From the NCBI RefSeq assembly GCF_002086485.1, contig NZ_MVHF01000045.1, forward strand, positions 1-63,382: 63,382 bases of DNA, read 5' to 3'. Under the pieces are notes generated by a model. That model worked only from the letters and a program-made list of their open reading frames with translations. It was not told the DNA's origin and did no database searches. Shown piece by piece: positions 27,738 through 35,311 of this stretch (positions are counted from its first letter, which is position 1; the number at the start of each line of letters is the position of its first letter). Made by a program: the position numbers and the translations under genes. The DNA is from Mycobacterium aquaticum (GTDB taxonomy: Bacteria > Actinomycetota > Actinomycetes > Mycobacteriales > Mycobacteriaceae).

Positions 27738-28706
27738 CTACACCCGCAACAGCACTTTCCCAGCTACTTCGCCGGAAGCCAGCAGCTGATGGGCCCGCTG
27801 GGCCTGCTGGATCGGGAGTTCGGCGCCGATGATCGGGCGCACCCGCCCGTCGGCGACCATCGGCCACACGTTGTCCACGACCGCCGCCACGATCTCGGCC
27901 TTACCGCCCGGACCGTCGACCGGCCGTGGCCGCAGTGATGTTCCGATCACACCGGCCCGCTTGGAGATCAGCTTGCCGATGTTCAGCTCGCCCTTGACGC
28001 CTCCTTGCATGCCGATGATGGCCATCCGTCCGCCGACGGCCAGGGCGTCGACGTTGCGGTCCAGGTAGGCCGCTCCCATGATGTCGAGGATCACGTCGGC
28101 GCCGCCTTCGGCCTGCACGACTGCCACGAAATCCTCGTCGCGGTAGTTGATCGTGATGTCGGCTCCGAGGCTGCGGCACAGGGCCAGCTTCTCGGCTGAT
28201 CCGGCGGTCACTGCGACCCTGGCGCCGAGCGCATGGGCGACCTGGATGGCGTGGGTTCCGATGCCGCTGGCGCCCCCGTGCAGCAGGACGAGATGTCCCG
28301 CGGCCAAACCTGCCGTATTTACCAGGTTCGACCACACCGTGCACGCCACCTCGGGGAGGGCGGCAGCCTCGTCGAGGGTGGTGCCGTCGGGCACAGGCAT
28401 CACTTGTGCGGCGGGCACCGCGACGTATTCGGCGTACCCGCCGCCCGCCAACAGGGCACACACAGGCTGGTCAACGGCCCACTCGGAGACGCCTTCGCCG
28501 AGGGCTGCGATGACGCCGGAGACCTCCAGTCCGATGATGCTGCTGGCGCCCGGCGGGGGCGGGTACTTACCCGCGGCTTGCAGCAAGTCCGCGCGATTGA
28601 CGCCGGCGACACGGACGCGGATCAAAACCTCACCTTTGCCGGGACTGATGTCAGCGACGTTTTCCCAGGTCAGCGAGCCGTCTGCGGCGGCGGAAATTGC
28701 ATGCAT
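27738..28706 (-). CDS. Zinc-free quinone oxidoreductase/NADPH:quinone reductase-like
   Basis: Medium-chain dehydrogenase family member of 322 residues. N-terminal GroES-like domain with 'GEVLIRVRVAGVNRADLLQAAGKYPPPPG'; Rossmann domain with 'LLHGGASGIGTHAIQVAHALGA' and 'NYRDEDF'. The zinc-binding cysteines of alcohol dehydrogenases are absent, so reduction of quinones or enones with NADPH is likely (Rv3777-like). Divergent from the MarR gene, which may regulate it. Confidence 0.88.
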   Translation of the reverse strand: MHAISAAADGSLTWENVADISPGKGEVLIRVRVAGVNRADLLQAAGKYPPPPGASSIIGLEVSGVIAALGEGVSEWAVDQPVCALLAGGGYAEYVAVPAAQVMPVPDGTTLDEAAALPEVACTVWSNLVNTAGLAAGHLVLLHGGASGIGTHAIQVAHALGARVAVTAGSAEKLALCRSLGADITINYRDEDFVAVVQAEGGADVILDIMGAAYLDRNVDALAVGGRMAIIGMQGGVKGELNIGKLISKRAGVIGTSLRPRPVDGPGGKAEIVAAVVDNVWPMVADGRVRPIIGAELPIQQAQRAHQLLASGEVAGKVLLRV

Positions 28707-28773
28707 TTCTTGAACGCTACAACCCTTGGATTTCGGGCACCCAGCAATACTGACGTCCCTTACGATTGCGCCC

Positions 28774-29286
28774 ATGTCAGGCATGATTGCCGGGCGCACG
28801 GCGGGTGATATGCCGGGCCTGGATATTGCCGAGCAGAGATCGTGGCAGCACTATCTCGACTCGGCCTTGCGGTTGTACGCGACTCTGAACCGGTCGCTCG
28901 TCGACGAGCATCACCTCACGCTCAACGATGTCCGGCTTCTCGACATGCTCGATAAGTCCGCCACCGGCTCGGCACGGATGGGGGACCTGGCGGAGCGCCT
29001 CATGTCCCTGCCCAGCCGGGTCACGCGGCAGATCCGTCGATTGGAGGTGCAGAACCTCGTCACGCGGTGTGCCAGCCCCGACGACGGCCGCGGCGTGGTC
29101 GCGACCATCACCGACGACGGTCGGATGGCGGTCCGGGGTGCGATGGTCACCTACGGGCAGTGCGTCCGTGCGCACTTCCTGGGCAGGCTGTCCCGGCCCC
29201 AGATCGCCGCGATGGGCGAGAACTGCCGCCGGATCAGTGTCGCCCTGCAGTCCGGAGCGCCGCCCGCCAAGCTGGGCCGCGTGTAG
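28774..29286 (+). CDS. MarR-family transcriptional regulator
   Basis: About 170 residues with the winged-helix pattern 'LTLNDVRLLDMLDKSATGSARMGDLAERLMSLPSRVTRQIRRLEVQNLVTRCASPDDGRGVVATITDDGR', including the wing 'PDDGRG'. Start may be 28774 or 28783 (both ATG). Divergent from the quinone oxidoreductase gene with a 67-base gap; last chromosomal CDS before tRNA-Ser. Confidence 0.88.
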   Translation: MSGMIAGRTAGDMPGLDIAEQRSWQHYLDSALRLYATLNRSLVDEHHLTLNDVRLLDMLDKSATGSARMGDLAERLMSLPSRVTRQIRRLEVQNLVTRCASPDDGRGVVATITDDGRMAVRGAMVTYGQCVRAHFLGRLSRPQIAAMGENCRRISVALQSGAPPAKLGRV

Positions 29287-29305
29287 ACCGTTTACGCTTG
29301 TCGGC

Positions 29306-29392
29306 GGTGGCGTGGCAGAGCGGCCTAATGCACTCGCCTTGAAAGCGAGAGTGGGTTAATCCCCACCGGGGGTTCAAATCCCTCCGCCACCG
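29306..29392 (+). tRNA. tRNA-Ser (anticodon UGA)
   Basis: 87-base cloverleaf: acceptor GGTGGCG/CGCCACC plus discriminator G, anticodon stem CTCGC/GCGAG with loop CTTGAAA (anticodon TGA, bases 29340-29342), a long variable arm GTGGG..CCCAC, and T arm with TTCAAAT. The 3' part is duplicated with a different variable arm at 61613-61668, marking it as the insertion site. CCA is not encoded (CGCAGG follows). Confidence 0.95.
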
Positions 29393-29393
29393 C
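29338..29393 (+). repeat. attL: tRNA 3' half
   Basis: Two blocks match the right end: the anticodon loop/stem CTTGAAAGCGAGAG (29338-29351) and a 28-base T-arm/acceptor block (29366-29393). Between them lies the variable arm, which differs from the right copy. Crossover is in one of these two blocks. Confidence 0.85.
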
Positions 29394-29440
29394 AGGTCAG
29401 AGGTGGTTTCGGCGTCAAGCCAGGCGCCGACCACCCTCGA

Positions 29441-29465
29441 AACCTGCCACAGTTTGCCACTATCG
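29441..29465 (+). promoter_or_regulatory. Candidate arm-type integrase site, left
   Basis: CCTGCCACAGTTTGCCACTA holds two TGCCAC boxes between attL and the integrase start. A similar pair lies near the right end (61494-61521). A site for the integrase arm-binding domain is inferred. Confidence 0.4.
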
Positions 29466-29547
29466 CTCGGGGAATGATCCTGAGCTGTGGCGGCGTGTCG
29501 TCCCCATCGACTGGGCCTTAACCGGTTCTCGCGATGGGATTTCACAC

Positions 29548-30735
29548 ATGGCACGGCTCCCCCGTTACATCACGCGCATCGAGGGCAAGCGCGGTCCCAC
29601 CTACGAGGCGCGCATCAACGCGACTCTGCCCGGCGGCAAGCGGTTGCAGAACCGCAAGCGGTTCACAACGGTCGACGAGGCGAAGGACTGGCACGCGGCC
29701 ACCACTGCTGAGCTGGCCGCTGGAACCTTCACTGCACCCAGCGACATCACGGTGCGCGAAGCGGTGGAGCAGTGGCTCGCCGCCAAGAGCGCGCGTGTGA
29801 AGCCCACGACGGCTGACGCCTACACCGCCGCGTTGGCCCCGGTGGTCGACCGCTACGGGAACGCGAAGGCGCAGGCGATCACGAAGCTCGATGTCGAGAC
29901 GTTAATCACTGAGCTGCGAACAGGTTCCACGGATCGCGGCGCCTGGAAACGTACGAGTATCAATCCCATGCTTGCGCGGTGGCGCACCGTGTGGGCCGAC
30001 CTTCACGCGCAAGGGATCCTGGCGCGCAACGTCGTGGCGCTCGTCGAACCTCTGCGGAAGCCGAGCGGCGAACTGGACATGAAGATCGACGACTCGCTCA
30101 GCGAAGCCGAGGTGGAACAGCTCGTCGCCGCGCACGCCGAAGGCGCCGACGAGTACGCCCGCCGCAGAGAACTCTTTGTGCATCTGGCATTGCTCGGACT
30201 CAGGCGGGCGGAACTTGCCGGGATGCGCTGGAGCGCCGCCGATCTCGGCGCAGAGGTGCCCACGATCTCCGTGCGCGCGACTCGCGTCGCGACCGCGGCC
30301 GGCATCGTCAGCCAGGACGATGCCAAGACGATCAGCTCGCGCCGTACGTTGCCGATCCCGCCACATCTCATCCCGATCCTGCGCCGAATCCGGCATGAGC
30401 AGGTGCACGCGAAGGTCCGGTTGGGGAAGCGGTGGGAGGGCGGCGACGACTGGCACATCATGTGCCACGACTTCGGCAAGGCACTCTCGCCGCGCACGTT
30501 AAACGCTTGGTGGAACAAGGGTCTGAGCGATGCGGGACTGACGCACCGTCGCCTCCATGCAAGCAGGCACACAGCCGCGAGCCTCCTCGCGCTGCGGGGC
30601 TGCCCCGTGCCGATGATCGCTGCCTGGCTCGGCCACGCTGACGGCGGCGTGCTGGCGATGCGGGTCTACGTTCACACCCCCGGCGCGGTCTTGACCGGAC
30701 CAGCCGCGCTGCTGAGTCAGGGGGCGGCGAAGTGA
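29548..30735 (+). CDS. int: Tyrosine recombinase integrase
   Basis: 395-residue phage-type integrase. The N-terminal arm-binding region ('GPTYEARINATLPGGKRLQNRKRFTTVDEAKDWHA') is followed by a SAM-like core-binding domain (~70-165) and the catalytic domain. Visible catalytic residues are Arg in 'ALLGLRRAELAGMRW', the HxxR box 'LHASRHTAAS', His in 'WLGHADGG' and the nucleophile Tyr in 'AMRVYVHT'. The gene lies 155 bases from the tRNA and reads into the element, as usual. No strong Shine-Dalgarno precedes the ATG. Confidence 0.95.
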   Translation: MARLPRYITRIEGKRGPTYEARINATLPGGKRLQNRKRFTTVDEAKDWHAATTAELAAGTFTAPSDITVREAVEQWLAAKSARVKPTTADAYTAALAPVVDRYGNAKAQAITKLDVETLITELRTGSTDRGAWKRTSINPMLARWRTVWADLHAQGILARNVVALVEPLRKPSGELDMKIDDSLSEAEVEQLVAAHAEGADEYARRRELFVHLALLGLRRAELAGMRWSAADLGAEVPTISVRATRVATAAGIVSQDDAKTISSRRTLPIPPHLIPILRRIRHEQVHAKVRLGKRWEGGDDWHIMCHDFGKALSPRTLNAWWNKGLSDAGLTHRRLHASRHTAASLLALRGCPVPMIAAWLGHADGGVLAMRVYVHTPGAVLTGPAALLSQGAAK

Positions 30736-30787
30736 CCGGCCGCGCCGCACCCGCTGTCGCTCAAGGGGTTACGGCACCCTCCACGTC

Positions 30788-30970
30788 ATGAGCAACTACG
30801 ACGACCTCGCATCCACCGAAGCCTTCCTCGCCGGCCGCGACACCGCCCGCGCCTACCGTCGCGAAGGCGTCGTCTGCACCCGCGACAGCGGGCCCAGCGT
30901 ATGCCCGCGCGGCATGCACGCCAACGACACCGCAGCCTGGGTGCGCGGCTGGCGGTCGGCGTGGACGTGA
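30788..30970 (+). CDS. Small hypothetical protein
   Basis: 60 residues (MSNYDDLASTEAFLAGRDTA...), with two Cys ('VVCTRDSGPSVCPRG') and Trp-rich end 'AWVRGWRSAW'. Stop overlaps the next GTG start (GTGA), supporting real, coupled genes. Its last ten residues resemble the 'DWCAGFAAAW' end of the next protein, so the two may be distant paralogues. Confidence 0.55.
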   Translation: MSNYDDLASTEAFLAGRDTARAYRREGVVCTRDSGPSVCPRGMHANDTAAWVRGWRSAWT

Positions 30971-31152
30971 GCAACAACGAGTTCACTGCCGGCTACCTCG
31001 CAGGAGCTGAGCGCCGCACCTCCACCGACGAGGACCGCGACGCCGATGGTGACTGGAGCCCGGGCGATGGCTACCTGCGCTGCCCCATCGCGCATGCCGA
31101 GCCGACGCCCGACTGCGACTGGTGCGCGGGCTTCGCAGCCGCCTGGGAGTAA
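30967..31152 (+). CDS. Small hypothetical protein, coupled
   Basis: 61 residues from GTG, overlapping the previous stop. Sequence 'FTAGYLAGAERRTSTDEDRDADGDWSPGDGYLRCPIAHAEPTPDCDWC' suggests a small metal-binding or 'gyLAG'-type actinophage protein. Function unknown. Followed by a strong terminator. Confidence 0.55.
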   Translation: MSNNEFTAGYLAGAERRTSTDEDRDADGDWSPGDGYLRCPIAHAEPTPDCDWCAGFAAAWE

Positions 31153-31164
31153 CGTCCGAACACG

Positions 31165-31203
31165 GAACAGCCCCAGCACCTCGACGAAGTGCTGGGGCTG
31201 TTC
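31165..31203. terminator. Bidirectional terminator
   Basis: Perfect 15-bp stem (GAACAGCCCCAGCAC and complement) with a nine-base loop, between the end of the plus-strand pair and the convergent minus-strand operon ending at 31221. Confidence 0.85.
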
Positions 31204-31220
31204 TCGTTGGGGTGCGGCGG

Positions 31221-31712
31221 TTACCGCGGAACCTCCGACGCCGGGATGGGGCCAACACTCACCCAGCCGTCGGGCATCGTGCACTGCAGCGTTTCCGCCC
31301 ACTTGGACTGCGGGATGTCGATCAGACGATCCGCGGGCAGCAGCCCGCCGCGGTACGGTCCGTCGCCCGAGAACCCGACAACTTGGCCGGTGCTCTGCAG
31401 CACCCACGTCATGCAGGTGCGGCCCTGACCGTTGTGCGCGAGGAAGATATAGGGCTGGCGCTTCTGGATCGCCCAGCTCAGGTAGTGCCGCGTGTCGGGC
31501 GGTGCAGCGGCGAGCAGGGCAGCCGGATCGGGCACCGCCTCGGCGGGCTTCGACGGAGCGGCGAAGACCTGCGCACGTCCCTTCTCCTCACCGTGCGCGA
31601 CGCCCTGCTGGTGCAGCGAGTACCCACCGACGCCGAGCACAGCCAGCAGGGCGGCTGCGACGAAACGGCGGTGACGCTTCGTGCGGGTGGGAGTCTCGTC
31701 GTTCGCGGTCAT
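31221..31712 (-). CDS. Membrane-anchored protein with a repeat domain shared with its neighbour
   Basis: 163 residues: cytosolic basic start 'TKRHRR', one membrane helix at ~17-33, then an extracytoplasmic domain 'YLSWAIQKRQPYIFLAHNGQGRTCMTWVLQSTGQVVGFSGDG'. The pattern (W..., xPYxF, C, STGxV) resembles the two domains of the lipoprotein encoded just upstream. ATG overlaps the upstream stop by four bases. Likely cell-surface role, possibly in transfer or exclusion; unknown. Confidence 0.65.
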   Translation of the reverse strand: MTANDETPTRTKRHRRFVAAALLAVLGVGGYSLHQQGVAHGEEKGRAQVFAAPSKPAEAVPDPAALLAAAPPDTRHYLSWAIQKRQPYIFLAHNGQGRTCMTWVLQSTGQVVGFSGDGPYRGGLLPADRLIDIPQSKWAETLQCTMPDGWVSVGPIPASEVPR

Positions 31713-32422
31713 CGCGCACCTCCCTCGGCGCGGCAGCCGTACGCCCTCATCGTCTCGCTCAGCTGGGCACCGCCGATCGGCACCACGCCGGTCTCGTTGA
31801 GGAACCAGAGCTTCCCGGTGGGCATCAGCACCGCGCTGTGGCACGCGGTGACGCCTGCGCTTGGCACGGCGAACATGAACGGGTGCCCCTGCTTCATCGC
31901 CCGCTGCGCCGCGTCCAGATCCACCTCGTTGCTGATCCATGCGAGGTCCGGGACGCCCTCGGGGCGGGACACCGCCGGTGCCGATGGCGCGGAGGTGCGC
32001 ACCTGCTCTCCGCCGTGGCGGGCTTCCCAGCTGGACCAGCCGAACCCGCGATCTCCGCAACCGTAGAGCTCGCGCCGCGGGCTCAGCGCCATACCCGCGA
32101 CCGGCGCGGTGTCGGGGCGGTTCAGGATCCAGATGTCGCCGCTCGGCGTCCGCATGTAGGTGAAGCACGCCGCACTCCCACCGCCTGCTTCACGCTCGGG
32201 AAAGACGAACGGTGCGCCGGACGCGGCCGCATCGCGGGCGCCGACGGTGTCCACCCACGTGGGCAGGTCTTCGAGGCCGATCTGCTGTGGAGCGAGGGCG
32301 GGAGCGGCGACGGTCGGGCTGCTCGGGGCCGCAGACTGCGGTGCCGGGGCGGGCGAGCAACCCGCCAGGGCGACGGTGGCCACCGCGTTCGCGGCGGCGA
32401 CGGTGATCGGGATCTTCTTCAT
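31709..32422 (-). CDS. Lipoprotein with two tandem copies of an unknown domain
   Basis: 237 residues. Lipobox 'ALAGC' puts the lipid-modified Cys at 22. After an Ala/Pro linker there are two similar halves: 'LPTWVD...SGAPFVFP...ACFTYMRTPSGDIWILNRPDTAPVAG...YGC' and 'LAWISN...QGHPFMFA...ACHSAVLMPTGKLWFLNETGVVPIGG...YGC'. Probably a disulfide in each. Coupled to the next gene, which has one related copy. In an operon with the SpdB-like gene. Confidence 0.75.
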   Translation of the reverse strand: MKKIPITVAAANAVATVALAGCSPAPAPQSAAPSSPTVAAPALAPQQIGLEDLPTWVDTVGARDAAASGAPFVFPEREAGGGSAACFTYMRTPSGDIWILNRPDTAPVAGMALSPRRELYGCGDRGFGWSSWEARHGGEQVRTSAPSAPAVSRPEGVPDLAWISNEVDLDAAQRAMKQGHPFMFAVPSAGVTACHSAVLMPTGKLWFLNETGVVPIGGAQLSETMRAYGCRAEGGAR

Positions 32423-32488
32423 GGTTGGGGTGTCCTTTCTGGTGGGGTGGGCACTCCGCGTAGTCGGTTGGAGGGCGGGGTCTGTGGG

Positions 32489-33511
32489 TTAGGCCGTGAC
32501 GCTGGCTCGGTCGGGGTCGTCGGCGTCGGCGACCGCCTCGCGCGCGGCGAGGAGCTTCGCGACAGTGCGCTTGTTGGCGACCTTCGCGTTCGCGATCACG
32601 TTCTGCGACTGGCCGGCGTCCCGGCGGGCGAACACCTCCGCGACGCGCTCGACCGGTAGCTCGACACCGCCGGCCTGCACCACCGCCTCAGCCTGCGCGG
32701 TGTGCACCGGCTGCACCGGCGGTGCACCGTCGTTGGACTGCACCGCCACTTCGGCCTGCGGGGTGTGCACCGGCTGCACCGGAGTAGTGGGCTTTCTCCG
32801 GCGCACGCTCACCGGTGCATCAGTGCGGTGCACCGCCACGAGGCGGGGACGCTCCGGGGACTGCACCGGATCGGTCTCGGGCTCCGGGTGCACTGCCTGC
32901 TCCGCGGTCTGCACCGGCTCATCGTCGCTGGTCACAGCCGGTGCAGCCCAGTGCACCGGCGGCTCCGGTGCACTCTGGTCGCGCTGATGCACCGGCTGCT
33001 CCACGTCGCCGGCGGGCTCCTCGGTGGAGTGCACCGCGGTGTCGGGCTCCCGGTGCACCGTGGCCTGCTCCGGCCGGTGCACCGGCTTGTGGTGCAGCTG
33101 TAGGGCCGCGTCATACACCGCAGCCTCGGCGCGGTGCGTGGCCACGGCGAGTGCGGAGGCCACCGCGATCACGGCGTCGATCACCAGTGGCAGCAGAGCC
33201 GCGATGAGCGGCGGGCAGTGCAACAGCTGAACCGCGAGGTCGCGCAGCGTCACGAACGACGCGACGAAGGCCATCGCGGCGATCGCCACAGCTCCGGCGA
33301 CGCCGGACCAATACATGGCACCTCGGCCCTTACCGGCGTGCGCGGTGAGGCCATGAGTGATCAGCACCAGGCCGAGCGGAGGCACCGCAGCCAGGGCGGC
33401 GGCGGCCCAGCGGTGGTCCGCGTCGACCAGCAGGACGTGGCCAGTGTTGCCGGCGACGCTGATCGCCACGAAGGTCACCAGCACGGTGCGCCAGTAGGTG
33501 GTGTCGCTCAT
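32489..33511 (-). CDS. DUF2637 (SpdB-like) membrane protein with C-terminal HTH-like end
   Basis: 340 residues. Four hydrophobic segments in the first ~130 residues include 'LRDLAVQLLHCPPLIAALLPLVIDAVIAVASALAV', which fits the DUF2637 family found with transfer genes on actinomycete mobile elements. A Pro/Val/His/Gln-rich middle follows ('VHRPEQATVHREPD...PVQPVHT'), then 'VERVAEVFARRDAGQSQNVIANAKVANKRTVAKLLAAREA', an HTH-like segment. Likely aids intramycelial/intercellular spread of DNA. Good ribosome site GAGGAGG upstream. Confidence 0.75.
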   Translation of the reverse strand: MSDTTYWRTVLVTFVAISVAGNTGHVLLVDADHRWAAAALAAVPPLGLVLITHGLTAHAGKGRGAMYWSGVAGAVAIAAMAFVASFVTLRDLAVQLLHCPPLIAALLPLVIDAVIAVASALAVATHRAEAAVYDAALQLHHKPVHRPEQATVHREPDTAVHSTEEPAGDVEQPVHQRDQSAPEPPVHWAAPAVTSDDEPVQTAEQAVHPEPETDPVQSPERPRLVAVHRTDAPVSVRRRKPTTPVQPVHTPQAEVAVQSNDGAPPVQPVHTAQAEAVVQAGGVELPVERVAEVFARRDAGQSQNVIANAKVANKRTVAKLLAAREAVADADDPDRASVTA

Positions 33512-33545
33512 CTGTCTGTTCCTCCTCGGAACGGGTGGTGCGGGG

Positions 33546-33866
33546 TCAGGCGTTGCGGGCGGCCTTGGCCGCCGCGATGCGCCGCTCGATGGTCAGCCGG
33601 TTGATGCTCAGCGCGTTCGCGAGTCCGGCCACCGAGGCGCCGGCCTCGTGCAGCCGCAGGATGAGGAGGTCCTCCGCAGCACGGATCGCATCTGCACCGC
33701 GGCGCATGGTCGCGTAGGCGTCGAGTGCGGCCTGTGGGTCGGCGGGCACCTCGGCGAGGGCCACCACGGAGTTGGCGGCCGCAGCGGCCACCTCCCGGGC
33801 GGCGGCGGGCAGAGCGGCGACGGCCTCGGCTGCGCGTACGGGGTCAGCGGGGGTGAAGCGGGCCAT
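33546..33866 (-). CDS. Small HTH protein, paralogue 1 of 4
   Basis: 106 residues, helical, with a C-terminal HTH-like 'ASVAGLANALSINRLTIERRIAAAK'. The layout (helical N-terminus with 'ADAIRAAEDLLILRLHEAGAS' then HTH) is shared with products at 34377, 34735 and 35312. First gene of the operon containing the SpdB-like protein; operator-like palindrome at 33982. Confidence 0.65.
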   Translation of the reverse strand: MARFTPADPVRAAEAVAALPAAAREVAAAAANSVVALAEVPADPQAALDAYATMRRGADAIRAAEDLLILRLHEAGASVAGLANALSINRLTIERRIAAAKAARNA

Positions 33867-33981
33867 GGTGCGGTTCCTCTCGGTTTCGGTCAGCGGGAGC
33901 CGGCGCGGCGTGTTGTCGATACGCTGCATATGCGCCTACAGCCACTATGCACCCGAAACACCTTGAGCGCCAACAAGATGC

Positions 33982-34000
33982 GTTCTCTAAAGCAGAGACA
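33982..34000. promoter_or_regulatory. Element operator site a
   Basis: GTTCTCTAAAGCAGAGACA, a degenerate copy of the 19-bp palindrome found at six places in the element. It lies 116 bases upstream of the minus-strand operon starting at 33866. Confidence 0.6.
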
Positions 34001-34074
34001 ATGCAGGTCAGGATGGGTGCGCCTCAGAAAATTGATAGGCAGACGGCGTGTTCCTATCACCTTGAGCGGCAACG

Positions 34075-34108
34075 CAATACGCTGTGTATCGCGATACGCA
34101 GCGTATTG
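34075..34108. repeat. 34-bp palindrome
   Basis: Inverted repeat with 17-base arms (CAATACGCTGTGTATCG and complement) and one mismatch, no loop. No U-run, so more likely a protein-binding or cruciform site than a terminator. Confidence 0.75.
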
Positions 34109-34295
34109 CCAACGGGTTTGGGTACGGCTGGATTCCGTGGCGCCCCCTGTAGCGTCTCTTGTAGCGAAACCGATCCACCGGCCAGGGGGTGGCCCTGTGA
34201 TCGGCGAAAGTGGCCGGATGATCGGCAGGCACTGGCCCGCTGATCGAATCAGGGTGGCCGGATGATCGATAGCCGAAGAATTCCGTGGTAGAAGC

Positions 34296-34336
34296 GAAAA
34301 ACGGGCTCCCGCGCCGGATTTGGCGTGAGAGCCCGT
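34296..34336 (-). terminator. Rho-independent terminator of the traB operon
   Basis: On the minus strand ACGGGCTC pairs with GAGCCCGT around a GC-rich loop and is followed by five Ts. It lies 41 bases past the last HTH gene at 34377. Confidence 0.8.
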
Positions 34337-34376
34337 CCTCGTCAGCTGGCGTCGGTGGGAGTGTCTGTAGACCACC

Positions 34377-34748
34377 TCAGTCAGCTACGCGGTACCCGTG
34401 CGGGGCGGCCGCATCCCTCTCCACGACGTGCCCGCGCAGCGCGGCGAGAGTCTTGGGCACGCGGCGGGTGAGAGTCGCCGTGCCGATCCCCGTCACGCTA
34501 CGCACCTCCGCCGCGGTCTTACCGGCCAGCATGGTCGCGCCGGCGAGCTCGACCACGAGCGCATCGATCTCGGCTGCGAGCGCATGCGCTCGCGTCACCG
34601 CCTCCCGAGCGGCCGCCGGATCAGTCCCGGCGGCGTCCTGCAGTTCCTGCGCGATGTCGCGGCCCTTGTCGCTGATCTGGCGCAGGAGCCGGACCGAGAT
34701 GGTGCTCGCGGCGAGGCGGCCCTGCGGGGTGGTGTCACGCGACCGCAT
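34377..34748 (-). CDS. Small HTH protein, paralogue 2 of 4
   Basis: 123 residues from 'MRSRDTTPQG'; helical with 'AREAVTRAHALAAEIDALVVELAGATMLAGKTAAEVRSVTGIGTATLTRRVPKTLA', the last part HTH-like. The start overlaps the preceding gene by 14 bases; the longer reading frame upstream is a shadow. Last gene before the terminator. Confidence 0.6.
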   Translation of the reverse strand: MRSRDTTPQGRLAASTISVRLLRQISDKGRDIAQELQDAAGTDPAAAREAVTRAHALAAEIDALVVELAGATMLAGKTAAEVRSVTGIGTATLTRRVPKTLAALRGHVVERDAAAPHGYRVAD

Positions 34749-35127
34749 CGCGCACCTCCCCGATCGGCTTCCGGATCGGCGGATCGCCCTTCGGCACCAG
34801 CGGCGCGAACTCGGTGAGCGTGCGCATCTCCTGCTGAAGACGCGTGCGGCTGATGCCCAGGCCCCGGCACACCGCGCCACCGGGCTCTCCCGCCGCGATC
34901 AGCACCTGCGCCAGCTGGCGTTCGGTGGATCGGATGTCCTTCCGCCGCTGCTTCTCGCGCCAGGTGGCGATCGCGGCGAGGGTGCGGTCGGGGTCGGCGG
35001 TGCCGTGATCGATAACGGCGTGCAGGTCCTTCAGGGCCTCCGCGTAGAGACCGGACAGATGTGGAAGGGCTCGTGGCAGCTGCGCGGCGGCGGCCAGCTT
35101 CTGTGCGTCGGTGGGTTCGGTGAACAT
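34735..35127 (-). CDS. Small HTH protein, paralogue 3 of 4
   Basis: 130 residues ('MFTEPTDAQKLAAAAQLPRALPHLSG...') with C-terminal HTH-like 'EPGGAVCRGLGISRTRLQQEMRTLTEF'. Directly downstream of a five-copy iteron array, so it is either the array's binding protein or its target. Overlaps the next gene. Confidence 0.65.
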   Translation of the reverse strand: MFTEPTDAQKLAAAAQLPRALPHLSGLYAEALKDLHAVIDHGTADPDRTLAAIATWREKQRRKDIRSTERQLAQVLIAAGEPGGAVCRGLGISRTRLQQEMRTLTEFAPLVPKGDPPIRKPIGEVRDAVA

Positions 35128-35156
35128 CAGACTCCTGCCTTCGCCTCGGTTCGCGG

Positions 35157-35266
35157 CATGTACGCACCGTGACGAGCCACGTGTCCCGACCGTGACGAGA
35201 CATGTACCGCCCGTGACCAAACGCGTGTCCCGACCGTGACGAGAGGCATGTCCGCATCGTGACGAG
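35157..35266. repeat. Five iteron-like direct repeats
   Basis: Five copies of a ~20-base unit, best form CATGTNCSNNCCGTGACGAG, with the GTGAC core at 35169, 35192, 35212, 35235 and 35259 (spacing 20-24 bases, about two helix turns). They fill the gap between two HTH genes. Candidate binding array for replication, transfer or autoregulation. Confidence 0.8.
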
Positions 35267-35311
35267 CGGTTCCCGCCGACATGAATCGACTGGTCAGAGC
35301 GCTGCACCCGG

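Larger units (their letters stand above)
33867..34295. other. Non-coding region rich in palindromes and repeats; oriT/clt or promoter candidate
   Basis: About 430 bases with no supported gene. Contents in order: a CACCTTGAGCG repeat (33958 and 34058), an operator palindrome (33982-34000), a 34-bp near-perfect palindrome (34075-34108), and a stretch at 34196-34268 with four TGATCG boxes and two copies of GTGGCCGGATGATCG (34210, 34254). Located between the two halves of the transfer gene cluster, where AICEs often keep the cis-acting transfer locus. Role is inferred. Confidence 0.55.
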
